Source of the DNA: Paracrocinitomix sp039939375
GTDB taxonomy: Bacteria; Bacteroidota; Bacteroidia; Flavobacteriales_D; Crocinitomicaceae
Assembly (NCBI GenBank): GCA_039939375.1
Contig: JBDVJO010000005.1
Span: forward strand, 1-64,000
Reading direction: 5' to 3'
DNA: 64,000 nt
This document shows positions 45,867 through 55,344 of the stretch, in pieces (position 1 is the first letter of the stretch; each line of letters opens with the position of its first letter). Made by a program: the position numbers and the translations under genes. The notes beneath the pieces are model-generated. The model was not told where the DNA came from and did not search any database. It saw only the letters and a list, made by a program, of their open reading frames with translations.

Positions 45867-45956
45867 TTAAGGGGTTAAGATTAGCTTTTTAAATGACTTT
45901 CATCATAATTGAATGATTTCATAGAGCTTAACTTTATTCAAACCTAATTTTCAGAT

Positions 45957-46322
45957 ATGATGAGAGTAAAAGAAATAATGAGCAGTCCAGTAATTTGTAA
46001 ATCACCTTCAACAAAGCTTAGCGAACTCAAAAGTCTTTTTAAAAACAAAGAACTGCATGCTGCTCCAATTACTGAAACTGACGGAACTATAGCTGGAATC
46101 ATCACTTCTAGCGATTTAATTGCAGTGCACAACGAAACTTTAGAAGCTAGACAAATTCTTACTCCAAAAGTTCACATCTGTTTACCCAATAATCGTGTTA
46201 AAGATGCGGCAAATACCATGGCTAAACACAACGTTCATCATATGGTCGTGATGGAAGAAGGGAAAGTAATAGGAATGATCAGTTCAATGGATATCGTAAA
46301 AGTTTACGCTAATAGTATTTAA
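45957..46322 (+). CDS. two-CBS-domain protein
   Basis: A 121-residue cytosolic protein made of two CBS motifs: VKEIMSSPVICKSPSTKLSE then AAPITETDGTIAGIITSSDL, and VHICLPNNRVKDAANTMAK then HHMVVMEEGKVIGMISSMDI. Such a stand-alone CBS pair usually senses adenine nucleotides. Two adjacent ATG codons exist at 45957 and 45960. Partner unknown; it lies upstream of the convergent OsmC gene. Confidence 0.88.
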   Translation: MMRVKEIMSSPVICKSPSTKLSELKSLFKNKELHAAPITETDGTIAGIITSSDLIAVHNETLEARQILTPKVHICLPNNRVKDAANTMAKHNVHHMVVMEEGKVIGMISSMDIVKVYANSI

Positions 46323-46327
46323 CGACC

Positions 46328-46732
46328 TTATTCATTTATAATTATTACCCCATTGATCTCCACCGAACCAGCAAGTGTGTTGTAAATAGTCCCGTGCTTT
46401 TTAATGTTCTTAAGCAATAATTCTGGATTCAACTTTTTATCATTACTACGTATATATAATTCGTAATTAATCACAGATATCTGTGGCGGCTTGTCATTTC
46501 TGATGCCATTCACAACAATTTTTGCCGAAGCATACTCAAACCTCAATATTCCCGAAAATCGCTCGACATTTTTTAATACACAGGCCGTAAATGCACCTAA
46601 TAAAAGCTCGGCAGGATTCGTTTGCACTCCACCAGTATCTGTCTTAATCGCAAAAGGATAGTTCGCTGAACTACTTGAAAAGTGTGCTTTTTTATGAGCT
46701 GTTGATTCAGCTGAAATTTTATATTCTAACAT
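46328..46732 (-). CDS. OsmC family protein
   Basis: A 134-residue OsmC/Ohr-fold protein. It has the family segment NPAELLLGAFTACVLKNVER with one conserved cysteine, and ISVINYELYIRS. The second peroxidatic Cys of true OsmC/Ohr enzymes is not visible, so peroxidase activity is doubtful. It is cytosolic, monocistronic, with its stop 6 bp from the CBS gene stop. Confidence 0.85.
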   Translation of the reverse strand: MLEYKISAESTAHKKAHFSSSSANYPFAIKTDTGGVQTNPAELLLGAFTACVLKNVERFSGILRFEYASAKIVVNGIRNDKPPQISVINYELYIRSNDKKLNPELLLKNIKKHGTIYNTLAGSVEINGVIIINE

Positions 46733-46949
46733 ATTTCAAATTTCGAAAGAACGTGCTGTGTATTGGATGACAAACCTCAGATTGACGACTAATAAATATC
46801 AGATGTAATCCTTGAATTTGCTTATGTTTAATGTTACATCCTCCAAAAGGATACCATTTTTAAGGCTAAACTCCACTATAAAGCCACAATTCTCAACAAA
46901 AAAATGACTTTAAGCTAAAATAAACCGAAATTTGCCCTAAATAATAACT

Positions 46950-49900
46950 ATCAAGAAGCTTTTACTCACATATTGTCTCCTTCTATTTTGTCAAGCACAA
47001 ATCTTTGGACAAAGCATTTCAACTGAACAGATAAGTCTTAAAGGGGTTATTTCGCATACGACTAATAAAATAGAATTCAAGGCTGATTGGGTAGAAATCG
47101 GAAAAGTCAAATCTCCTAACATTGCCAAATTGAATTCGGAAGTTGTCAGGCCACAAAAAACCGGCGGATTTGATTTGAATTTAGTTGGTGACGTTAATTT
47201 TAAAAAAATTGAATTTACCCAAGTTTCTGTTAAAGAGTTACCAGAAATGTATAGAAAAGATAAGGCGATTCTAGATATCGATTACTTGGATAAAAAGCAT
47301 GGACTGCCCATAGGACAAGTGTACACTTTGGCTAAACTTGAGGATGGTAGAATGATTATTAGTGGCACTAAGAATTTTTCTATTTATGATGGAATTGAGT
47401 TTCGGACTTATCATATAGAAACTGGTTTTGGGGAGGTACGAGACTTTTTTTTAGGAAGCACCGGTAAAATGTGGATTGCAACTACTGAGGGGTGTTTCTA
47501 TTTTAAAAACAACGAACTTTTTCAATTCACAACAATAGGTAAATGTGGTCTTTGGAGATGTTACGAAGATAAAAAAGGTAATATTTGGCTAACTACTTTC
47601 AATCAAGGTGTATTCTATTTCAACGACAATAAATGTTACAATTTAACATGCGACACGCAATTTAAAGAAGCAAAATCGTTTGCGGAAGACGAAGAGGGAA
47701 ATATATATTTGAGCGCAGCTCCAGGAGTTTATCAATTCAGTAAAAATGACACCCTATTTTATCCGTTCAAAAATACCGAAGGACAAACTGAAAAACTCTT
47801 TTACTGGAATCACCACTTATTAATGGGTCGATTTGGTGGTGGTCTATATTTACTCAAAGAAGAAGGTTTTCAGCGATTAGAAATGGGAATTGAACGTTTT
47901 TCGATTTACAGTTTTGACACTACTACTACTGGTTTATGGATAGGTTCATATGGTGGTGGGCTTGTCAACTTAAACGAAGATTGGGAATATAACCTGTTCA
48001 CAGTTGATCATGGCATTATAGGAAATGGCGGGCACAAAATAGCCGCAGATGGTTTTGGCAATATTTGGATTGGCGACATTTTTTCTGGATTTTCTGTGTT
48101 TAAAGAAAGTAACTTTAAAATTTCGCCGGAGTTATCCGATTTTGGTACCATCACAAAAATCATTACTCAGCAAGACTCTACCTATATATTCTGCTCTACA
48201 GGAAGACCTAAACTAATTGCTAACAACAAAATTTTTGAATTAAAAGCGAAAGAAAATTATGACTCACCTTACTATCATTCAGCGGTTGATTTTCAAAGTA
48301 GCAATGAAATTTGGCTAGAATCTTACACACGCGGAATCCTTTTATTCAAAGACAAAAAATTAACGTTCCATAATTACTCAAACGTTCCGCAAGATATTGC
48401 TCAACATCAACCCATGAAAGATCAGTTTGGAAAAGTTTGGAGCCTTAACTTTAGATCGAACGCAAGCTTTTTGTTAAACGATACGGTCTACACATTTAAT
48501 AAAAATCATCCGCTAAGTAATGAATCTATCCAAAGAACCATTAAAGACAATGAAGAGAATGCTTACTTAATTGGCGACAAGCATTACTATTGGATTCAAG
48601 AAAACAACTTGAATAAAGTACAGTTTGAGCAAGAAGACGAATTAATCAACACAGCCTTTGAGGCTGAAAATAAAGGCATATGGTTAGTAAGCAAATATTA
48701 TTTGAATAGAATATACCAAGATGAAATAATTGAGCAATACCCTATTAACCCGTCATTTAGCAATCAAGTGATTTCAGCAAAAGAAATCAAGGGTAAAATG
48801 TACTTCGCAGTTGATGCAGGAATTGTTGTTTTATCTCGAGAAAAGCAAAAAATTAATATAAACTGGATTACTGAAGAATATGGACAACATTTGTTATCTC
48901 CAGGTAATTTTCACCAATGGAAAGATCAAATTATATATTCGAGTAATTTATCTAATTATCAATTTGATGAAAACTGGAATCTAAAAAATTATAAAACGGG
49001 CACGGCTGAAATAACAGAAATCTTCATTAATAATGAAAAAATTGACCTTAGTAATCAGTTAAAAATTGATAGGGATGATGAATTAAAGATAAAAGCTCAA
49101 ATTGTAAATTGGGGCAAGAATCGAAAAGATTATTTTCGCCTATTCTCTGACGACAAGAGTGCTAATTTTCAAGCCTTCCAATCCAAGTTTCTTACTTTTT
49201 CCAACCTCGCTTCTGGAGACTATCAATTGGAGATTATGACGGCCAATTCTGCAGGGAAATCAGAGATTGCAAGCTTGTCCTTCTATGTAAAGCCGTATTG
49301 GTATGAAAGCAAGATGTTTTATGGCTTAGTGGTGTGTATTATTTTAATATTGTCTTTCTTTTATTTCAAAAGAAGAGTAAGAAAAACGGAGGCCTTAAAC
49401 GAACGACTGGAGCAAGCTGTTATTGAAAAAACCGAAGAATTAAGGCAGGAAAAACTAGAGGTAGAACAACAATTGAACGAAAAAGAATTGTTGTTAAAAG
49501 AGATTAATCACCGTGTTAAAAACAACATGCAAATGGTGAACAGCTTGGTAGAACTTCAAAAATCGAAAGAAGATAGCCCAACTAATAAAGAGAGTCTGAC
49601 TAAAATAAGCCAACGTGTGAAGGCATTATCTATAGCGCATCAACACTTATACCTTCAATCACAATACGAAACAATAAATGTATGTGATTATCTAACATTA
49701 TTAATTACTAAACTGACTGCTAACCTTGATATTTCAACGGAATTAAATTTAGACAAAGAACTTATGTTACCTATTGAAAAAGGACAAGCATTAGGTTTAA
49801 TCATTAACGAATTGGTGAGTAACTCCATCAAACATGCAAAATTAGAAGGTCAGTTAAATATAAATGTGAAACTAAGCAATCAAGACAACGAAGTTATGGT

Positions 49901-50060
49901 TGATTATCAAGACAATGGACCAGGATATGACCCAACCAAAGTAACCAAAGGCTCTCTAGGAAATACATTAGTTGATTCATTTATCAAACGACAACTTAAC
50001 GGAGAATACGAACTGAATACACTTGGAAATTATTCGATTAAGATTATCTTCGGAAAATGA
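46950..50060 (+). CDS. propeller sensor histidine kinase, HisKA_2 type, non-ATG start
   Basis: A membrane sensor kinase of about 1,036 residues. Two-component-regulator propeller blades fill about residues 100-690 (IWLTTFNQGVFYF, LWIGSYGGGLVNL, IWIGDIFSGFSVF). A Y_Y_Y-type domain, a transmembrane helix near 789-809, a coiled coil, and a HisKA_2 domain with EINHRVKNNMQMV (His854) follow. HATPase motifs are INELVSNSIKHA and DNGPGYDP. The first recognised start codon is TTG 47130, but the frame is open upstream to 46941 and encodes a clear signal peptide, KKLLLTYCLLLFCQAQIFGQ, after ATC at 46950. No ATG, GTG or TTG lies between. I therefore give 46950 as the likely start. It overlaps the LytTR regulator by 4 bp. 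Confidence 0.85.
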   Translation: MKKLLLTYCLLLFCQAQIFGQSISTEQISLKGVISHTTNKIEFKADWVEIGKVKSPNIAKLNSEVVRPQKTGGFDLNLVGDVNFKKIEFTQVSVKELPEMYRKDKAILDIDYLDKKHGLPIGQVYTLAKLEDGRMIISGTKNFSIYDGIEFRTYHIETGFGEVRDFFLGSTGKMWIATTEGCFYFKNNELFQFTTIGKCGLWRCYEDKKGNIWLTTFNQGVFYFNDNKCYNLTCDTQFKEAKSFAEDEEGNIYLSAAPGVYQFSKNDTLFYPFKNTEGQTEKLFYWNHHLLMGRFGGGLYLLKEEGFQRLEMGIERFSIYSFDTTTTGLWIGSYGGGLVNLNEDWEYNLFTVDHGIIGNGGHKIAADGFGNIWIGDIFSGFSVFKESNFKISPELSDFGTITKIITQQDSTYIFCSTGRPKLIANNKIFELKAKENYDSPYYHSAVDFQSSNEIWLESYTRGILLFKDKKLTFHNYSNVPQDIAQHQPMKDQFGKVWSLNFRSNASFLLNDTVYTFNKNHPLSNESIQRTIKDNEENAYLIGDKHYYWIQENNLNKVQFEQEDELINTAFEAENKGIWLVSKYYLNRIYQDEIIEQYPINPSFSNQVISAKEIKGKMYFAVDAGIVVLSREKQKININWITEEYGQHLLSPGNFHQWKDQIIYSSNLSNYQFDENWNLKNYKTGTAEITEIFINNEKIDLSNQLKIDRDDELKIKAQIVNWGKNRKDYFRLFSDDKSANFQAFQSKFLTFSNLASGDYQLEIMTANSAGKSEIASLSFYVKPYWYESKMFYGLVVCIILILSFFYFKRRVRKTEALNERLEQAVIEKTEELRQEKLEVEQQLNEKELLLKEINHRVKNNMQMVNSLVELQKSKEDSPTNKESLTKISQRVKALSIAHQHLYLQSQYETINVCDYLTLLITKLTANLDISTELNLDKELMLPIEKGQALGLIINELVSNSIKHAKLEGQLNINVKLSNQDNEVMVDYQDNGPGYDPTKVTKGSLGNTLVDSFIKRQLNGEYELNTLGNYSIKIIFGK

Positions 50061-50731
50061 ATTTTCTGATAATTGAAGATGATGTTTTAATTTCAGAACA
50101 TCTCAAATATTTAATTCAAGAAGAAGGGCATTTAGTCACTGACATCTGCTCAAACGAAGCTTCCGCTCTGAATTCACTGAAAAATCAACAGCCGGACCTG
50201 GCGTTTGTAGATATTCGATTGCAAGGTAATGACTCAGGCGTAATCATTGCATCAGAACTTACAAAACTCAATATTCCTTTCTATTTTATCACTTCATTCT
50301 CTGACAAAAAAACTGTTCAAGAAGCAGTAGAGACTTTACCTAAAGGGTATATTTTAAAACCTTTTGAAGTTGAGGAAATTCAAGATGCCATAGGCAAATT
50401 AATCTCATTTGTTGATAGGGAAATTGACATCAAAGTAAATGGTGCTGATGTTTTCATAAAGTGTAGTGACGTCATATATATGCGGTCTGAAAATGTATAT
50501 GTTGAGATTTATACTTTGGATAAAAAATACGTGATCAGAGAAAAACTGGGCGAAATTGTAAATCGTATAGGATTAAAAAACTTTATCAGGGTGCACCGGT
50601 CTTTTGCATTGGATTTAGAGCGTGTAACTCAACGCAAGAAAAACTGCCTTACTGTTAACACAGTTGATATTCCAGTTTCAAAAAAGTATGAAGATTCGGT
50701 GAATCAATTCTTCCAACAGAAAACCTTATAA
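50057..50731 (+). CDS. LytTR family response regulator
   Basis: A 224-residue regulator. The receiver has Asp pair in IIEDDVLIS, phospho-accepting Asp52 in FVDIRLQGN, and KPFEVEEIQ. The LytTR domain has VIYMRSENVYVEIYT, FIRVHRSFALDL and IPVSKKYEDSV. It overlaps the HisKA_2 kinase by 4 bp and is its probable partner. HisKA_2 kinases often pair with ANTAR or LuxR regulators, so LytTR is a less common pairing. It ends 55 bp from a convergent adhesin gene. Confidence 0.92.
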   Translation: MNFLIIEDDVLISEHLKYLIQEEGHLVTDICSNEASALNSLKNQQPDLAFVDIRLQGNDSGVIIASELTKLNIPFYFITSFSDKKTVQEAVETLPKGYILKPFEVEEIQDAIGKLISFVDREIDIKVNGADVFIKCSDVIYMRSENVYVEIYTLDKKYVIREKLGEIVNRIGLKNFIRVHRSFALDLERVTQRKKNCLTVNTVDIPVSKKYEDSVNQFFQQKTL

Positions 50732-50735
50732 AAGT

Positions 50736-50765
50736 AAAAAGCCGATCCCCTTTCGAGAACCGGCC
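50736..50765 (-). terminator. intrinsic terminator for adhesin gene A
   Basis: On the minus strand: stem GCCGGTTCTC/GGGGATCGGC (GAAA loop) followed by TTTTTAC. It has a close twin at 55290-55324 after the second paralogue. Confidence 0.75.
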
Positions 50766-50785
50766 GTCTACTTAAACGAAATAGT

Positions 50786-53700
50786 TTAGTGCTTTACAAA
50801 GCGCTTCACTACCACGACTCTTTCTGATTGAACTTTGATTACATAAGTTCCTCTCTCTGCTTCAATCATATTAACTTCTACCTTATTTCCGCTTACAGTT
50901 TGACTGGTAATTAACTGACCTGACAAGCTGTAAACCTCAAGGTTTGCTTCGTTTAATTCTTGATCAAATTGTACCACAAACTCTCCTTGGTTCGGATTTG
51001 GATAAACATTGAATGTCAATTCTAGTTCATCAAAACCAATGCCTGATACAGTTTCACAAGTTGAAGTATCTATACAACCGTTGTCTTCAACAATTACTGC
51101 ATAATCGCCGTTTGCCGTTGCATTGAATACTTGATTCGTTTCACCTGTAATCACACTGTTATCTGAACAATCTATCCATTGATAAGTAATACCGGCACCT
51201 GCTGCATTGGCTGTTAATTCTGTTCCACTAGCAGAAACTGTCGCATCTACTGAATTGATAATTACTTCTTGAATCAATACACTATCACATGAATTAGTAG
51301 TCATTAAGGAATCATAATAGATTCCTGCAATTGAGTAATACGTTCCGAAAACCATTACTGAGTCACCATCACAAATTGTAACTGGTGTCATTGTGATTTC
51401 ATGCGCTAGATTGATGGATAAAGTGGTCTCAATGATTGAATCACATCCATTTACTACAGTAGATAAAGTATCCATGTAAATTCCTGCAGTCGTTTGATAC
51501 GCTCCTTCTAAGAACAAGCTATCATTTGAACAAATTGTAGCCAACTCTGTCATATAAATTTCAGCAGGATCTGTAATGTTAGCAGACGTTGAACCTACAC
51601 ACCCGTTAGCATCTGTTACAACTAAATTATAAGTATTTGCTGTTAATCCAGAAAGATCTTCAGTATCATCATTGTCTCCTGTTCCATCATTATCCCAATC
51701 AATCGTAAGAGGAGCTAAACCGCCAACAATAGTTGCGTCAATTGATCCATTTGCATCCTCAAAACATACATTGTTTGTAGTTGAAGTAATTGTTACAACC
51801 GGACCTAAAGGATCAGATAAATTAACAGAAGCTGTTGCTGAACAACCATTCCCGTCTTGAACTTCAACATTGTAAATTCCTGAACCTATTCCTGACAAGT
51901 CTTCAACATCATCAAAATCTCCTGTTCCGTCATTATCCCAGTCAAAAGCATATAAACCTGAACCTCCTGAAACTGTTAAAGCAATAGAACCATCTGTCAC
52001 TCCACAAGCTGAAGGATCTGTTCCAACAATTGCGTCAACTGTAACAGCCGTTGGCTCTGATATAGTTGAAGAAGTGGTGGCTGTACATCCGTTTGCATCT
52101 GTGACAATTAAATTATATGTTCCTGCACCAATTCCTGATAAGTCTTCTACGTCATCATTGTCACCAGTTCCATCATTATCCCAATCAAAAGTATAAGCTG
52201 TTGTTCCACCACTCACGTTTACAGAGGCTTGACCATCTGTTGCTCCATTACAAGATGCGTTTGTCGGAATAGTTGGTGAGACAGTTAAATCTGAAGTGAT
52301 TGTTACATCAAAACTGCAGGTTGACATATTTCCTGCATCATCAGTAAATGTATAAGTCACTGTTGTTGTTCCCAAGCCGAATGACGATCCTGGAGCATGT
52401 GAAGCCGAAATAGTTGGTGATGCTGAACAGTTGTCAGTGGCTGTTGGAGCTGTCCAAGTCACATTAGAAGTACAACCGCTTGCGTCTGCAACTTGTGAAA
52501 TATTACTTGGGCAACCAGAAATTACTGGAGCAGTTATATCATTTATAACGATTGCTTGCGATACATTTATTGAATTTCCGCAATCATCAGTAACTGAATA
52601 AGTTCTGGTAATTGTTTCTGGATTTGATAAGCCATCTGTTACGTCTGAAACAAATGCAACTGTTGGCGCAACTGTACAATTATCAGCTTCATCCGTCACA
52701 ACTGAAATATCAGCTGAAGGCACATCTGCAGCACATTCAACATTTATTGCTGCTGGATTTGAAGCTGTAGGATTCGTAATGTCATTTACCGTAATAGTTT
52801 GTGTCACGTTCGTTGAGTTTCCACAATCATCAGTTACTGAATACGTTCTTGTGATAACTTCTGGGCAAGTGTTTCCGTCTGAGACATCTGACACAAATGC
52901 AACCACTGGTGCTGTTGTGCAGTTATCTGCCTCATCTGTCACTACTGATACATCAGCAGCAGGAACATCTCCAATGCATTCTACATTTACTGCAACTGGA
53001 TTTGAAGCCGTAGGATTCGTAACATCATTTACCGTAATGGTTTGCGTGACATTAATTGAGTTTCCGCAATCATCAGTTACTGAATAAGTTCTTGTGATGA
53101 CTTCAGGACATGTATTGCCGTCTGAAACATCTGATACAAATGCTACCACTGGTGCCGTTGTGCAGTTATCTGCCTCATCTGTCACTACCGACACATCAGC
53201 AGCAGGAACATCTCCAATACATTCAACATTCACCGCAACTGGGTTTGATGCCGTAGGATTGGTAACGTCATTTACTGTAATTGTTTGCGTTACGTTGATA
53301 CTATTTGCAGAAGCATCTGTTACTGAATAGGTTCTTGTGATGACTTCAGGACATGTATTTCCATCTGAAACATCTGATACAAATGCGACAGTGGGATTAG
53401 CATCACAATTATCTGCTTCATCAGTTACTACTGTAACATCAGGAGCAGGAACATTGCCAATACATTCAACATTCACAGCAACAGGATTAGATGCAGTTGG
53501 ATTTTCTGTATCACCAACAGTAATTGTAATCATATCTGCCATTTCTAAATCACACTCATAACAGGTTACTCCTGAAACCCAATCCGTAGAAGGGTCCATA
53601 CTTGTTAAAGTACCATTATTACCATTTCCCGTTAAATCTGTAGCAACACCACTTCCAGTACCATCTTCTAAATCCCAAAATGCTACTAAACCAGTTTCTG

Positions 53701-55144
53701 TTCCATCATAACAAGAATTCATATCTGTTTGAATCTCCGTTTGTGTTTTAGCATAATTCCAAACGCTTACATTATCAATAGAACCATCTAAATACTCACC
53801 ATTACCTTCTCCCAATTGAAATGATCCTGTAGTTGACGTATTTAAACTTAGATTAGCCGAACCTTCTATATTCCCGTCAGCATATAAAGTTCCAGTAGTT
53901 CCGTCATAGGAAAATGCAATATGATGCCAGTTTCCATCATCTAAATTCGTTGGACCTAGGATATCAGCTGAATGACCCCAGAAAAATGTTCGTCCCGAAG
54001 GGTGAAGCCCAAGACCACATTCGTTTCCTCCAACTGCTGGACTTCCCCATTCAATGATAAATTCATTTGAATTCGCCGTTCCATCCGTTTTGATCCATCC
54101 CTCTATTGTTCTTGCTGAGCTTCCTAAAGGCAAACCAGCATCTGAGCCAATTACGCGATCATCTGTTCCATCAAAGTTTAAGCCTTCTCCTAACACACCT
54201 GCTGTATGCGCAAAAACATTATATGTAGTAGTTGAAGATACGGTTCCTGTTGAAAAACTAATACCAGATCCGGTCCCAGTAATCGGTCCATCAACAACTG
54301 CATCATCACTATTATCTCTTAAGTAATAAGAATTACCTAATTCAGATCCATCTAAGTTAACCGTAGCTGTTCCTGCAGAACAAATTGAAAAATCGGCTTC
54401 TGTAATTGTCTGTTCATCAACAGAACATGTTGAAGTACAACCAAAACCGGTAACCCAATCTGTTGATGCATCCATATTCGTTAATGTACCATCATTACCG
54501 TTTCCAGTAAGGTCAGTTAAAGATGAACTTCCTGTACCATCTTCCATATCATAAAGAGCAAGAAGTCCGGTTTCTGTTCCGTCTAAACAATTATTCATTT
54601 CTGCAGAAATTTCGGCAGCAGATCTTTCGTAATTCCAAACCCTGAAATCATCTAAATTTCCGTTCCAGTATTCTTGAGGTCCAAAACCACTCAACTGGAT
54701 AACTCCAATGTAAAAATTCCCACTTCCATTATAGTCTGTTCCAGTTGTATTTGAAGTTATCATACTTCCATCAACATATATTTTTTGAGAATTGGTCAGG
54801 TGGTTATAGGTAAAAGAATAATGATGCCACAAACCATCTGTACTCGTTGCTTGCGGCGCAGAAGTGACGTCAGCAGACCAAAAGCCTAGTTTCACAGCGC
54901 CAGAGGGTTCAATTCTTGCGTGAAGCCCTTGACCAGTAACCGTTGATCCCATTGAAAAAAAATGCTGAGAAGAAGCACTCGGTGTTGATTGTGCCCAGCA
55001 TTCAATAGTGAAAGATCCCCCGGCGAGAGAAATTCCTGTCCCACATGCTACTTTATCGTCTGTAGCATCAAAATTCAGGGCTGTTTGGGCAAAATTTGTA
55101 AAGGATAATCCCACGAGGGCAAGGGATAATAATCTTTTTTTCAT
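50786..55144 (-). CDS. giant T9SS-secreted LamG/HYR/SprB repeat protein A
   Basis: A 1,452-residue exported protein. After a signal peptide ending NFAQ come two LamG/concanavalin-type domains (about 20-240 and 320-530). Four tandem 81-residue HYR-like repeats follow (NPTASNPVAVNVEC start), then one divergent HYR (SGCPSNISQVADASGC). Three SprB-like modules contain DWDNDGTGD. Next come two short modules with ICSNDSLFLEGAY and ICDGDSVMVFGTYY. A T9SS type A sorting domain ends the protein (FNVYPNPNQGEFVVQF to a final KRFVKH). Surface adhesion is likely but not shown. It is a tandem paralogue of the 55345 gene. Confidence 0.88.
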   Translation of the reverse strand: MKKRLLSLALVGLSFTNFAQTALNFDATDDKVACGTGISLAGGSFTIECWAQSTPSASSQHFFSMGSTVTGQGLHARIEPSGAVKLGFWSADVTSAPQATSTDGLWHHYSFTYNHLTNSQKIYVDGSMITSNTTGTDYNGSGNFYIGVIQLSGFGPQEYWNGNLDDFRVWNYERSAAEISAEMNNCLDGTETGLLALYDMEDGTGSSSLTDLTGNGNDGTLTNMDASTDWVTGFGCTSTCSVDEQTITEADFSICSAGTATVNLDGSELGNSYYLRDNSDDAVVDGPITGTGSGISFSTGTVSSTTTYNVFAHTAGVLGEGLNFDGTDDRVIGSDAGLPLGSSARTIEGWIKTDGTANSNEFIIEWGSPAVGGNECGLGLHPSGRTFFWGHSADILGPTNLDDGNWHHIAFSYDGTTGTLYADGNIEGSANLSLNTSTTGSFQLGEGNGEYLDGSIDNVSVWNYAKTQTEIQTDMNSCYDGTETGLVAFWDLEDGTGSGVATDLTGNGNNGTLTSMDPSTDWVSGVTCYECDLEMADMITITVGDTENPTASNPVAVNVECIGNVPAPDVTVVTDEADNCDANPTVAFVSDVSDGNTCPEVITRTYSVTDASANSINVTQTITVNDVTNPTASNPVAVNVECIGDVPAADVSVVTDEADNCTTAPVVAFVSDVSDGNTCPEVITRTYSVTDDCGNSINVTQTITVNDVTNPTASNPVAVNVECIGDVPAADVSVVTDEADNCTTAPVVAFVSDVSDGNTCPEVITRTYSVTDDCGNSTNVTQTITVNDITNPTASNPAAINVECAADVPSADISVVTDEADNCTVAPTVAFVSDVTDGLSNPETITRTYSVTDDCGNSINVSQAIVINDITAPVISGCPSNISQVADASGCTSNVTWTAPTATDNCSASPTISASHAPGSSFGLGTTTVTYTFTDDAGNMSTCSFDVTITSDLTVSPTIPTNASCNGATDGQASVNVSGGTTAYTFDWDNDGTGDNDDVEDLSGIGAGTYNLIVTDANGCTATTSSTISEPTAVTVDAIVGTDPSACGVTDGSIALTVSGGSGLYAFDWDNDGTGDFDDVEDLSGIGSGIYNVEVQDGNGCSATASVNLSDPLGPVVTITSTTNNVCFEDANGSIDATIVGGLAPLTIDWDNDGTGDNDDTEDLSGLTANTYNLVVTDANGCVGSTSANITDPAEIYMTELATICSNDSLFLEGAYQTTAGIYMDTLSTVVNGCDSIIETTLSINLAHEITMTPVTICDGDSVMVFGTYYSIAGIYYDSLMTTNSCDSVLIQEVIINSVDATVSASGTELTANAAGAGITYQWIDCSDNSVITGETNQVFNATANGDYAVIVEDNGCIDTSTCETVSGIGFDELELTFNVYPNPNQGEFVVQFDQELNEANLEVYSLSGQLITSQTVSGNKVEVNMIEAERGTYVIKVQSERVVVVKRFVKH
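52545..53525 (-). repeat. tandem 243-bp HYR repeats, four copies
   Basis: Four in-frame units of 81 codons, at least three nearly identical, encoding the HYR-like array in adhesin A. The flanking LamG and C-terminal parts match adhesin B, but this array does not. Confidence 0.85.
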
Positions 55145-55344
55145 AACAATTCGTTTAAGTTTGAAGCGAAAATGAAAAAAAAGTACGCGCTAAAGAAATA
55201 TCCAAAAGCCTGTGTTGAGAAAAGGTTATTTTTTGTTGAGAATGAAATTAATTAAACCTTTTTATCAAAGGCTTTTCGAGTTCAAATAATTAAAAAAAGC
55301 CGATTCCCCAAAGGAGAACCGGCCATCTACTTAAACGAAATAGT
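55145..55344. other. 200-bp spacer between paralogues, with duplicated promoter region
   Basis: Holds the upstream region of adhesin A and the terminator of adhesin B. The first 40 bp (55142-55184) are identical to those upstream of adhesin B (60727-60769), and weaker similarity continues for about 60 bp more. Confidence 0.75.
55290..55324 (-). terminator. intrinsic terminator for adhesin gene B
   Basis: Minus-strand stem GCCGGTTCTCC/GGGAATCGGC followed by TTTTTTT. Close twin of the terminator at 50736-50765. Confidence 0.8.

Larger units (their letters stand above)
45627..45956. other. 330-bp intergenic region
   Basis: Holds the candidate small RNA at 45781-45866 and its -7 box. A 66-codon plus-strand frame beginning inside the cytochrome gene (45587-45787) is not protein-like. 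Nothing else was seen. Confidence 0.5.

Noticed and set aside
46802..46840. GATGTAA/TTACATC inverted repeat upstream of the second kinase as a regulator site
   Set aside because: Seven-base arms with a 25-nt loop in AT-rich DNA; no second copy seen to support an operator.
52779..53561. Three evenly spaced plus-strand frames inside adhesin A
   Set aside because: They recur every 243 bp because the HYR array repeats; they are antisense shadows with no start signal or protein features.
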